Positions 1 to 8,800 of a stretch of DNA of 38,180 nt are shown piece by piece. Origin of the DNA: an uncultured Clostridium sp. (GTDB lineage Bacteria; Bacillota; Clostridia; TANB77; CAG-508); contig CANSJB010000003.1 in assembly GCA_947647115.1 (NCBI GenBank), forward strand, positions 1-38,180, read 5' to 3'. The notes under the pieces are model-generated. The model was not told the origin of the DNA. It saw only the letters and a program-made list of their open reading frames with translations, and ran no database searches. Position 1 is the stretch's first letter. Each line of letters starts with the position of its first letter. A program made the position numbers and the translations under genes.

Positions 1-64
1 ATTTTTTATAAAATTTCCAAAAATATATTATTATTAAAACTACAAAATCAACTAATACTTCCAT
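1..64 (-). CDS. Tiny hydrophobic peptide gene, cut by the window edge (type I toxin-like)
   Basis: Reading leftward from an ATG at 64 gives 21 open codons to the window edge. The peptide begins MEVLVDFVVLIIIYFW and continues with lysine/aromatic residues, i.e. one short membrane segment followed by a cationic end. A strong ribosome binding site (GAGGAG) precedes the ATG, and a good sigma-A-type promoter lies upstream inside the 65-bp repeat. Small single-span peptides with this layout are typical of holin-like or type I toxin families in Firmicutes, but I cannot match a named family and the C-terminus is not visible. The toxin role is inference. Confidence 0.45.
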   Translation of the reverse strand, partial: MEVLVDFVVLIIIYFWKFYKK

Positions 65-92
65 CTTCTTTTCTCCTCAACAAATTACTTAT

Positions 93-157
93 ATTATGTT
101 TCGATTATATCATAAAGGACAAGTAATTTTCAACTTAATTACTTGCCCTACTTATTG
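93..157 (-). repeat. 65-bp direct repeat, copy 1, carrying a minus-strand promoter
   Basis: This segment is 61/65 identical to 3645-3709, in the same orientation. On the minus strand it holds a promoter: TTGAAA (128-133), an 18-base spacer and TATAAT (104-109). The -35 box sits inside an inverted repeat, AAGTAATT / AATTACTT, with an 8-base loop, which could be an operator or an RNA hairpin. It drives the tiny hydrophobic ORF that starts at 64. Confidence 0.75.
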
Positions 158-174
158 TAATTTGTCGCTAAAGT

Positions 175-483
175 TTATAATAAATTAATCCAATCTCTTC
201 TTCCATACATAAGCCTAACTATTTGTATACTATCACTTTTTATTCTATAAAAAATAATATAATTATCTACTACTAATTTTCGAATTTCAAGTTTCTTTAT
301 TAGGTCATCATCGATAATTGAATAGATTTTAGGATTGTGTTTTAAATTATTTATTTCTTTTCTTATTTTTGATATTAGTTTTTGTGCTGTTTCTGGTTCT
401 TGCAAATTATATTTTATATACTGCTTTATCCCTACTAAATCTTCTTTAGACTCTTTTGAATATTCTATATTGTATTTTTCCAC
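175..483 (-). CDS. RelE/ParE-family toxin of a type II toxin-antitoxin pair
   Basis: 102 residues, the usual size for RelE/ParE toxins. The N-terminal stretch IEYSKESKEDLVGIKQYI is the helical start of ParE-like proteins. The C-terminal half has the family's beta strands, with KLVVDNYIIFYRI and a basic end VRLMYGRRDW. Translation starts at GTG (483) behind AAAGGAAGG. The gene lies 15 bases downstream of an antitoxin gene on the same strand, the standard antitoxin-toxin operon order. RelE members cut mRNA at the ribosome and ParE members poison gyrase; sequence alone does not settle which this is, though the YRI/RRDW pattern is closer to ParE-like proteins. Confidence 0.85.
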   Translation of the reverse strand: MEKYNIEYSKESKEDLVGIKQYIKYNLQEPETAQKLISKIRKEINNLKHNPKIYSIIDDDLIKKLEIRKLVVDNYIIFYRIKSDSIQIVRLMYGRRDWINLL

Positions 484-498
484 AAATAAACCTTCCTT

Positions 499-753
499 TT
501 ATATTCTATCTAGTTCTTCATATACTTCTTTTTCAGAATATTTTTCTCCTTTGTCTAAAGATTTAATACCCTTCTCTAATTCTTTATATAGCATATATTT
601 ATCTGTTAAAAGCTCATATAATTCTATACTCATTACTGCTAAATCTCCTGCACCATTTTTAGTAATATATACTGGTCTTTTAGTTTGATGGCAAATTGTA
701 GAAATTTCATTATAATTATTTCTTAAATCAGAACTTGGTCTAATAATTGGCAT
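499..753 (-). CDS. Phd/YefM-family antitoxin
   Basis: 84 residues starting MPIIRPSSDLRNNYNEIS, the classic Phd/YefM N-terminal DNA-binding fold, followed by RPVYITKNGAGDLAVMS, the conserved core strand of this family. The C-terminal tail is charged and probably disordered until it wraps the toxin. I chose the ATG at 753 because GGAGGTG sits at good spacing; an upstream in-frame start at 783 would add residues that do not fit the family. Such antitoxins neutralise the partner toxin and repress their own promoter. The toxin follows 15 bases downstream. Confidence 0.85.
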   Translation of the reverse strand: MPIIRPSSDLRNNYNEISTICHQTKRPVYITKNGAGDLAVMSIELYELLTDKYMLYKELEKGIKSLDKGEKYSEKEVYEELDRI

Positions 754-879
754 AATAAACACCTCCATTAATATTATATACATATTTTATCAAAGTATTG
801 ATATGTAGTCAATATTTTTTTATTAAGCCTGAACAAAAATTACTATAAATTTAACAAATTACAAAATTGTAATTTGTGT

Positions 880-1305
880 TTATCTTTTTTCTCTTATTTC
901 ATATTTTTCTCTAAATTTTAATATAATACTTGTAAAAACAAATATGAAAGTTAAAATAATAGTTAAAGGTTTTAATAATTCAAATATTTGTCCATCATAA
1001 CTCTTTGGATATAAATAATTCATTACTATATTGGCTACAAAAACGATGATTGTAATACTACTAAATATAATACATAAACTTGTAAATATGGTTTGAATTA
1101 TTTGCATTTTTCTTTCAATTCTTTCTTCGCTCTGTTTCAATTTTATAAAGTTTTCTTCTGCTTTTTGATTGTAATTTTCCGTTTTAATCATCTCCCCACT
1201 TAACAATTCATTTACAGTAATATCAAGTTCATTACACAATTCAAGCATTATAGAAGAATCAGGCATACCTTTTCCTGTTTCCCATTTTGATACAAATGGT
1301 GTCAA
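880..1305 (-). pseudogene. XRE-family regulator with C-terminal membrane segments, N-terminally truncated
   Basis: The frame opens within the recognition helix of a helix-turn-helix domain, FVSKWETGKGMPDSS, followed by IMLELCNELDITVNELLSGE, the standard continuation of Clostridial XRE regulators. The first roughly 30 family residues are missing: an in-frame stop lies just upstream of the only start (TTG at 1305) and no ribosome binding site is visible. After a charged helix there are two predicted membrane segments (IFTSLCIIFSSITIIVFV and LLKPLTIILTFIFVF). Without the first HTH helices it should not bind DNA normally, so I treat it as a deletion remnant left in the accessory block. Confidence 0.7.
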
Positions 1306-1335
1306 ATAATGTCATTTATATAGAGATAATTTATC

Positions 1336-1500
1336 TTATTTTGCATTTTGTATTAAAAAATTATATTTACTTGCATGTCTTAATTCATCTGTCATAATAG
1401 ACATTGAATCCAATGGATAACCTAGATTTCTTTTTTCACAAGGTTTGTCTACGAAATAGAAGTGGCTTTTGCTCCAACTATATTCTTTTACTAATGACAT
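1336..1500 (-). CDS. Short hypothetical protein, possibly a gene fragment
   Basis: 54 residues from an ATG at 1500 behind a strong AAGGAGG. The sequence begins MSLVKEYSWSKSHFYFVDKP and contains MTDELRHASKYNFLIQNAK at its end. I do not recognise a family. It has no membrane segment and is rich in charged and aromatic residues. It follows the metallo-beta-lactamase-fold gene by 11 bases, so the two are probably co-transcribed. Its end lies about 30 bases from the truncated XRE frame, so it may have been shortened by the same deletion. Confidence 0.45.
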   Translation of the reverse strand: MSLVKEYSWSKSHFYFVDKPCEKRNLGYPLDSMSIMTDELRHASKYNFLIQNAK

Positions 1501-1511
1501 AATATACCTCC

Positions 1512-2387
1512 TTAATTTGCTTGTTTCCATAGCATTTTATTATTTTTAAATTCATAACTTAATTTGTTTTCATCAGACAAATATGATAGATATGACCTTA
1601 TTGTACTCCCTACAAGAACATACTGATTTCCATTCATTGTCAAATTATATTCATCAAAAATATATTTTAATATTTCTTCAAAAGTTATTTCATTTTTACA
1701 AACCATATATATTTTATTCATAATTTCATTTACTTTACTTTTATTAAGTTCTATTAAAGAAGAAATATCACTTGTTGCCTCACAATGTGATGGAATATAT
1801 AAACTACCCTCTAAAGTATTTAAATAATCTAAAGTATTAAGGAACTCTCTAATATCATATATAAAGAATAAATGATATTTTGTGATTGTTTCTTCACTAA
1901 ATAAAGAATCTGCTAAAAAGTACACATTATCACTTGTTTTAACTCCTATCATATCAAAAAAATGTCCTTTTAAAATAAAATATTCTAATCCATTTGGTAG
2001 ATTATTCTCTAGTGGTGTAACAACTGATTCTTTTGCTAATAAAAATTTATTTCTAATGTCTTTAAATGGATAACCTCCATATAAAAAAGATGATTCTAAA
2101 ATTGGATATTCTGTAAAACTCTTTTCAACATTGTAAGCTAAAATTTCACAATTAGTTCTATCTTGAATAATTTTGTTTCCTCCAATATGGTCTGCATTTG
2201 AATGCGTATTAATAATTCCTTTAACATTCCAACCTTGTTCATCAATAATCTTTAACACTTTCTTTCCTGCATCTTTGTCATTTCCAGTATCTATAAGATA
2301 AACTTGTGTTTTGTCAATTTTGTAAATACCAATATTGGTAGCATTTTTTATATAATAAGTTTTTTCTCCAACTTTTACTAATTCCAT
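1512..2387 (-). CDS. Metallo-beta-lactamase-fold hydrolase
   Basis: 291 residues. The metal motif is at about 61-70, THSNADHIGG, with Asn in place of the second His of the canonical HxHxDH; this variant defines a recognised subgroup of MBL-fold hydrolases. The YLIDTGNDKDAGKK strand before it, the GHFFDMIG segment, the ADSLF segment (fourth metal-ligand region) and PSHCE (last His) follow in family order. The C-terminal ~80 residues look like a helical, winged-helix-like extension. The substrate cannot be told from sequence. It lies between RhuM and a short ORF in the accessory block, with a start at 2387 and a GGAGG just upstream. Confidence 0.8.
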   Translation of the reverse strand: MELVKVGEKTYYIKNATNIGIYKIDKTQVYLIDTGNDKDAGKKVLKIIDEQGWNVKGIINTHSNADHIGGNKIIQDRTNCEILAYNVEKSFTEYPILESSFLYGGYPFKDIRNKFLLAKESVVTPLENNLPNGLEYFILKGHFFDMIGVKTSDNVYFLADSLFSEETITKYHLFFIYDIREFLNTLDYLNTLEGSLYIPSHCEATSDISSLIELNKSKVNEIMNKIYMVCKNEITFEEILKYIFDEYNLTMNGNQYVLVGSTIRSYLSYLSDENKLSYEFKNNKMLWKQAN

Positions 2388-2422
2388 AAATAAAATCCTC
2401 CCTACAACTTACTTGTTGTCAC

Positions 2423-3469
2423 TTAGATGTTATTCAGATTTTTTGTTTCAGTTAATAATTCATCAAAATCCGAAATATAATTTTTATCTTGTATGACTCT
2501 ATATTTTTCAAATTCTGTTTCGGCATGTAATTTTGCCATTTCAGCTGATATTTTTCCATTATCTTGCAAAATATTATGATCCCATAGTGTTAAGAAGCCA
2601 TTTAATCGTTCTTCCCAGTCTGCCATTGTCATTGGGATATGTCTTATTGCTTGCATTTCTGCTAAATCTAAATATGCTGAAACTAATCTTTCAAGTTGTC
2701 CAATTTCAGTTTCTGATAAGTAATTTTTTGCAATAACTACATCATATTTATGTATTTTGCTGCTTGGTGCTCCATTCCAAGATGTTAGTCCCATATTTTC
2801 TTTTTTATGGTCTGCTCTATTATAAATGACTTCTGCTGCTGTGTTTCCTGAAACAGCATAGTGTAATTTATTTTGAACAGAAGTAAAAAATCTAATTGTT
2901 GATTTTGCAGTTTTATCATAATCTATTGAGGTGACATAAATATCAGTAATCTTTTGATAAAATTTTCTTTCTGATATTCTTATTTCTCTTATTCTCTCTA
3001 ACTGTTCTTCAAAATATTTTTCAGTTAAAATTGAGCCTCCATTTTTCAAACGTTCATCATCCATTACCCAACCTTTTATAGTATAAGCCTTAACTATCTG
3101 ATTAGCCCATTTTCTAAACTGAATTGCTTTTTCATTATCCACTTTAAAGCCAATTGCAATTATCATTTGCAAATTATAATGAGCAATATTTCTTGAAACT
3201 TCTCTATTTCCTTCTTTTTGAACTATTCGAAAATTTCGAATAGTTGAATCTTCGATTAACTCTTTATCTTCATATATTTTCTTTATATGATAATTTATTG
3301 TATTTAATTCAATACCATAAACAATAGCCAACATCTTTTGTGTTAGCCAAATATTTTCATCTTCATATCTAACTTCTATTGCCTCTGGATTATCTCCAGT
3401 TGCTGCTATATATGTTAAGTATTCCGCTGTACTCGAACGAATAAGACTATCTTCCTTGTTTTTCTTCAA
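2423..3469 (-). CDS. RhuM-family protein
   Basis: 348 residues matching the RhuM (virulence RhuM/DUF) family over its full length. The N-terminal half has a DNA-binding-like region, VRYEDENIWLTQKMLAIVYG then NTINYHIKKIY, and the family motif FRIVQKEGNREVSRNIAHYN. Next comes QFRKWANQIVKAYTIKGWV, a conserved signature, and a helical half ending SDFDELL. RhuM proteins are common cargo of mobile islands and often sit beside toxin-antitoxin or Fic/Doc genes; their biochemical role is not established. Here the gene is the last complete one before the PBP junction and shares its strand with the MBL-fold gene 35 bases downstream. Confidence 0.85.
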   Translation of the reverse strand: MKKNKEDSLIRSSTAEYLTYIAATGDNPEAIEVRYEDENIWLTQKMLAIVYGIELNTINYHIKKIYEDKELIEDSTIRNFRIVQKEGNREVSRNIAHYNLQMIIAIGFKVDNEKAIQFRKWANQIVKAYTIKGWVMDDERLKNGGSILTEKYFEEQLERIREIRISERKFYQKITDIYVTSIDYDKTAKSTIRFFTSVQNKLHYAVSGNTAAEVIYNRADHKKENMGLTSWNGAPSSKIHKYDVVIAKNYLSETEIGQLERLVSAYLDLAEMQAIRHIPMTMADWEERLNGFLTLWDHNILQDNGKISAEMAKLHAETEFEKYRVIQDKNYISDFDELLTETKNLNNI

Positions 3470-3644
3470 ATAAATCTCTCCAATCTATATTTTTTAGAAC
3501 TATTGTTTGTATTTTATAACATAAAAATTGATATGTCAACAATTTTAGTAAAATTTATCTAAACTAGTTTCGAGGTGAATATTTTACATTTATCAATAGC
3601 CATACTGACATCTTCTGCTACTTAACCTCAGCGACAACTTACTA

Positions 3645-3709
3645 ATTATGTTTCAATTATATCATAAAAGACAAGTAACTTTCAATTTAATTACTTGCCC
3701 TACTTATTG
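3645..3709 (-). repeat. 65-bp direct repeat, copy 2, carrying a minus-strand promoter
   Basis: Four mismatches against 93-157. The promoter is kept: TTGAAA (3680-3685), an 18-base spacer, TATAAT (3656-3661). The inverted repeat over the -35 box has one mismatched pair. Downstream lies only a 15-codon ORF at 3564-3611, starting MSVWLLI and ending at TAG, which looks like a decayed copy of the hydrophobic peptide gene behind copy 1. The two copies bracket a 3.5 kb accessory block. Confidence 0.75.
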
Positions 3710-3722
3710 ACTAATTTATGTA

Positions 3723-5715
3723 TTACTTTATCTTCTTGATGGGATGTCTTATAACTGTCTTTAATTTACTTACATCACATTTCCTTGGGTCACTTAAATA
3801 TATTTCATAGTGTGTTGTTAAAATATACCACACACCTCCTTGGTGCCCTCCCTCTCCTGTGGGATTATATAAGGTAACTAATACTACCAATTTAGGATCT
3901 GATATTGGTGCTACTCCCATAAAAGAGGTAACATATTTATTGGTATTTACACCATCTTCTGAAGTTCCTGTTTTTCCACCTACTCTATATCCTGCTACTT
4001 GTGCATTTTTACCAGTTCCGCTGTGCTACTACTGATTCCATCATACTTAATACTTCTTGTGCATGTTCCTCATCAATTACCCTTTGCCCTGTTTTTACTG
4101 GTATTTTTGTAATTTCTCCGTGTTTGACTATTTATAATTTCTTTAACAACTCTAGGTGTAATTTTTATGCCTCCGATTTGCAATAGTGCCTACTGCTGCT
4201 ACTAATTGTATTGGTGTAATTTCAAATCTTTGCCCAAAAGAAATAGTGGCTAATTCTACAGGTCCTACTTTTTCTTCTTTTAGAAAAATGCTGCTTGCCT
4301 CTCCGTGGTAAGTCGATTCCTGTTTTTGTTAATAAACCAAACCTTTCTAAGTATTGGTAATAGGTATGTACTCCTATCTTTTGACCTAGCCCTATAAATA
4401 CTGGGTTACAAGAATTCATCAAAGCTTCTCTTAAACTTTGTGAGCCATGTGGTCTATAATGTCTCCAACATTTAATTCTAACACCTGCAATTTCAATGCT
4501 TCCAGAACAGTTAAATTGTGCTTGTTTATCTGGTTGAGCAATCCCTTCTTGTAATGCTGCAGAGGTAGTTACTAACTTAAAAGTAGAGCCTGGCTCATAG
4601 GTGTCTGTTACTGCTTTATTTCTCCAAAGTGACATCATAGTTTTATTTTTATCTGTTTGTGACATAGAATCCCAATTTTGTTTTAGTTCTTCTGTACTTG
4701 GTTCAAATGGGGAATTTAGGTTATAATTTGGATAACCTGCCATGGCTAAAACATCTCCTGTTTTTGGATCCATTACAATAATATTACCACCATCTGTACA
4801 TTTATTATCAATACAAGCCTGAGTCAAGTATTTTTCAGCAATTCCTTGAATAGTACTATCTATGGTAAGTACTAAGTCATTTCCATCAATGGCAGGTACA
4901 TAATTTTCTGCTGTGTTTTCAATATCGCCTCCTCTGGCATCTGTTAGTTTTTGTATTTTCCCTTTTTGCCCTTTTAGTTCTTTATCGTAAACTGCTTCTA
5001 TTCCGTCTAGCCCTTGATTATCACTTCCTGAAAAACCAATTACTTGAGATGCTAGAGTATTGTATGGATAATAACGTTTGGTATCTTCATCTATGTTTAC
5101 TCCTTTTTTGATATTGTTTTCTTTTAACCATTTTCTTAGTTCATTTGATTTTTCTTTATCTACTTTTTTTGCTATAGTTTCTATGGAACTTCTTTTACTT
5201 ACTTTTTTTAGAGTTGTTTCATAGTCTAAATCAAAAATACTACTTAAAGCTTTTGCTACTTTTTCTTTGTCTTCTTTTGCAATGTTTACAGGATTTACCG
5301 TTATTGTCTCTACTGTACTACTAACAGCTAGTATCGTTTTTTTAGTTGCATCATAAATGGTACCTCTTTTTGGGTTAATGCTTCTATCTAAAGTTTGTTG
5401 TACATATGCCATTGCTTGCAGTTTTGCTCCCATCCCAAATTGTATCCAACCAATTCTAACAATTAATACAAATAAAATGAGCCATAACACTATAATTTCA
5501 TTTCTCATTCTCTTTTTTCTAGCTATATTCCCTGTCTTTTCTTCTATTTTTACTTTTTTATTTTTCATTTCCTGTTTAAATTTCTTTTTTTGTCCTTTTT
5601 CAAATAGCTTTTTTTCTTTTTGTAGATTAATGGTTTCTTCTTTTTTCTTCTTTTTCCATTTTAGTAAACTAGTTTTATTCATAACTTGACGAAAAGTGCT
5701 TTGAGAAGATTTCAT
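3723..5715 (-). CDS. ftsI: Division/sporulation transpeptidase (FtsI/SpoVD-type PBP), read through four CGGA shifts, foreign C-terminus
   Basis: Class B penicillin-binding protein of the dcw cluster; it crosslinks septal or spore peptidoglycan outside the membrane. A long Lys-rich cytoplasmic N-terminus (1-72) precedes one membrane anchor (about 73-92), the dimerisation domain with GTIYDATKK, and the transpeptidase domain. The active site has GSTFK near 375, NSCNP near 434 and GGKTGT near 575. The frame breaks at four places, and at each one an extra C stands before GGA. Skipping all four gives exactly 662 codons plus stop; unshifted, translation ends before KTG. Homology stops after HQGGV (about 627); the last 35 residues look foreign. 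ATG at 5715 has AGGAG upstream. SpoVD versus FtsI is undecided; no PASTA domain is present. Confidence 0.85.
4017..4020 (-). other. CGGA recoding site 4 of the PBP gene
   Basis: Coding strand reads CAG-C-GGA-ACT. Skipping the C restores VVAQ-G-TGKNA at Gly 565, the family motif before the KTG region. Read without a shift, the frame reaches TAA three codons later. Confidence 0.8.
4117..4120 (-). other. CGGA recoding site 3 of the PBP gene
   Basis: Coding strand reads ACA-C-GGA-GAA. Skipping the C gives NSQT-G-EITKIPV at Gly 532. The bases on either side show no slippery run. Confidence 0.8.
4172..4175 (-). other. CGGA recoding site 2 of the PBP gene
   Basis: Coding strand reads AAT-C-GGA-GGC. 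Skipping the C gives GTIAN-G-GIKITPRVV at Gly 514, a strongly conserved PBP segment (ANGG). Confidence 0.85.
4302..4305 (-). other. CGGA recoding site 1 of the PBP gene
   Basis: Coding strand reads CCA-C-GGA-GAG. Skipping the C gives GIDLP-G-EASSIF at Gly 471; the GIDLPGE motif is near-universal in class B PBPs. Confidence 0.85.
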
Positions 5716-5802
5716 AACGTTTTTCTCCTATCCTTTTGCTTATTTATTCTTGTTTCTATTTTATTCGATTTGTTAGAAAAAATACTAAAATGTTTTTATA
5801 AT

Positions 5803-5833
5803 AAAAAATGGAAAAGAAACTTTTTTCTTTTCC
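5803..5833 (-). terminator. Rho-independent terminator after the giant protease gene
   Basis: On the minus strand a perfect 10-bp stem (GGAAAAGAAA / TTTCTTTTCC, 4-base loop) is followed by ATTTTTT. It lies 11 bases past the stop of the giant gene, so the downstream PBP gene should depend mainly on its own promoter. Confidence 0.8.
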
Positions 5834-5843
5834 ACTTTTTTTA

Positions 5844-8800
5844 TTATTTTAGTCCTAAATGAATTATTTGTGATATTTCTTGTATATTGTCTAAATCCCA
5901 AATTGCTTCATTTAAGTGCAATATATTGGTATAAAATTGTTTTGTTAATAACTCTGCTTTTGTAGCTTCTTTAATATGAATACCATTGCTATTGGACTTA
6001 CCTGCTGCCTCTGCATTTTCATAACAGTTTTGGAATAGTGTACTTATGATATCTTGGTCTGCTGGAATAAACTTACTTGTAAGTGCCTCTTGATTTGCAA
6101 TTGATGCTGAATCAACAACACTTAAATTACCTTCTATTTCAGCAATAAAGCCACTATTGGTAATTGCTTTTTGTTCTTTTAGGCTAGTTGCATCATTACA
6201 TGTTACTTTAACATTTGCAATTACTTTTTCGATGGTTACATCTCCTGCTACTTTTGCTATAATACCTGCATTTTTTCTTCCTGCTGCTTTAATTTCTCCT
6301 TGTACATAGCAATTTTTAATACTTCCGCCTGTTTTGTTTGTAATAAATGCTGTCATGTTATTTCCTAAAGCCATTGCTTCACTATAATACATTCCTTCTA
6401 AATAAGCATTTGTAACACTAATATTTTCATAAGTAGAGTTTTCATCTTCTACTGCTACTACTGCGATTGCACTATTTCCATACATAACAATATCATTAAA
6501 TTTCATATTAGAGAAAGTAGCACCTACCGCTTTTCTAGCAAAAATTGCTTTTTGTGTTCTAAATTTATTAGTTTCTCCTAAGCTATATTTTTCAATGTTT
6601 AGTCCATCTACTTTACCTTCAAATTGTTCAAATAATATGGCATCTTTTAAATTGCTAATTTTATGGTTATTTCCTTGAATCTCACCATAGAATGTTCCTG
6701 GTATTACAATAACATTATCTAAAACATTATATTTTTTTGAACTAAAGTCTAAGTCTTCTTGTATACTAAAGGTTGCTTCTGGATGTGCTTTTAGCAAGCT
6801 TATAAATTCATCTACTGTATGAATTTCATAATTTTTTATTTCTCCTATTTTAATAGCTTCATTTGGATCTGCATTTTTTAGTTTTGGAGTAGCACCTAGT
6901 ATTACACCTGTAAAGTCCCAAATATTTAAATCCCAACCTAATGTATTACTATAGAAATCTACACTTGCAATTTCTTGCTGTGTTGCTACTTTGATTTTTC
7001 CTTCAAAATCAATTCCTTCTCTTGTTAATGTTGAAATACCTGTATTGTTTTCATATTCATAGTTGCCTTCGTAATTTTCAAATTGTTCTGCTACAGTTCT
7101 ACCATCAAATTTATATTGATTGTACTGGTCAGCAAATGTAATATTATTTTTTATGTTAGAGCCTTGTGATACTCCAATTAGACTTGCTCCCCCTCTTTTA
7201 GCATTTACTGTTGCAATACTAAAGCAATTTGCAATTGTAGAGTCTCCTACATTTCCTACTAAGCCACCTACATCTACATTTCCTATACTAGAACCTGCTG
7301 AATAACAATTTTGAATAGTGCTTTGGTTAATCAGTGAACCTGCAATTCCTCCACAAGCAGTTCCAGTTGCCATTGTTGTAATATTACTACTACACTCTTC
7401 TAGGCTTGAAAATCCTACATATCCTGCAATTCCACCTACTCTATTTGTACCAGAGATTTCTCCTCCTAATAGGTGCACATTTTTCATGTTTGCATAAGTT
7501 ACAATACCAAATAAGCCACCTACATTTTCATTTGTTGATACTACTTTACTATTTTTTGCTATGACATTTTCTATGTCTACATATTGTGCTTGGTTTGCAA
7601 ACGCACCACTATTTACTTGATTTGCTGTAATCTCACTGTTTTCTAAATTTAAGTTGGTAATTTTAGCTCCATTTAATTTTGTGAAAATTGGTACTTTATT
7701 TCCAGTTAAAGTATGATGATTTCCTTCTAATTTACCTGCAAATTCTACCTCTATCACTGCTTTTGTAGAAACTGTAGATAAATCAAGGTCATTTTCTAAC
7801 ACAATAATTGCATCTGGATGTTCTTTTATTTGTGTTTGGAATTCTTCTTGTGTTGTAACATGATATTTTTCTTCTAATGCCATTTCACTATTTGGGTCTA
7901 AATTTCTTAATTTTGGTAGTTTTTCATTTGCTAAATCTTCTAAATTCCAAATGGTATCTTCCCAACCTAGTGTTTGTGTATAGAAGTTTTTGTTTCTTAC
8001 TTCTTCCTTAGTTGCTATTTTTATTTTTTCTGTAAAGTCAACATCTGTTCTAGTTAAAGTAGATTTTCCAGCACTTGCTTCTGCTTCATAATTATTTGCA
8101 AAGTTTGCAAATCTATTACTTGCTGTTCTACCATCAAATTTGTATCCTACTGCTTGGTTTGCAAAAGTTATATTATTTTGAATAGTAGCATTATTGGCTG
8201 TTTGACCCACAAAACTTGAGATTCCTGTATTTCCTTTTGCTTTGCAATTACTAAAACAATTTTTAATAGAAGCGTTATTTACATAACCTACAAATCCGCC
8301 AATATCTTGATTTCCTTGTACAGTTCCAATTGCATAACAATCTTGAATGATGGTATTACTATAAATTTCTCCTATGAAGCCTCCACAAGCATTTCCAGTT
8401 CCTGTTACGGTTCCATTCGTACTACATTGCATGATATTGCATGCTCCTGCATATCCTGCAAGTGTTCCTACTCTTTTTGTTCCAGAAATGTTTGCTTCTA
8501 TTACATGAACATTTTTCATGCTCGTATAAGCCATACTTCCTATTAGTCCTCCAATTTGTTCATTGGTTGTCACAATCGAAATATCTTTTGCTATTATATT
8601 TTCTAATTTTGCATATTGTGCTGCTTTGCTAAGTGCTCCTATGACTTTTTCACTCGTTTGTATCGAAGTTCCCTCTAGTATTAAGTCAAAGATTTGGCTG
8701 CTATTTAATCTTTGGAAAATTGGTAGTTTGTTTCCTCTTAAAGTGTGGTTATTTCCTTTGATTTTTCCTATAAATTCTACCTCTATGATAGCATTTGTTC

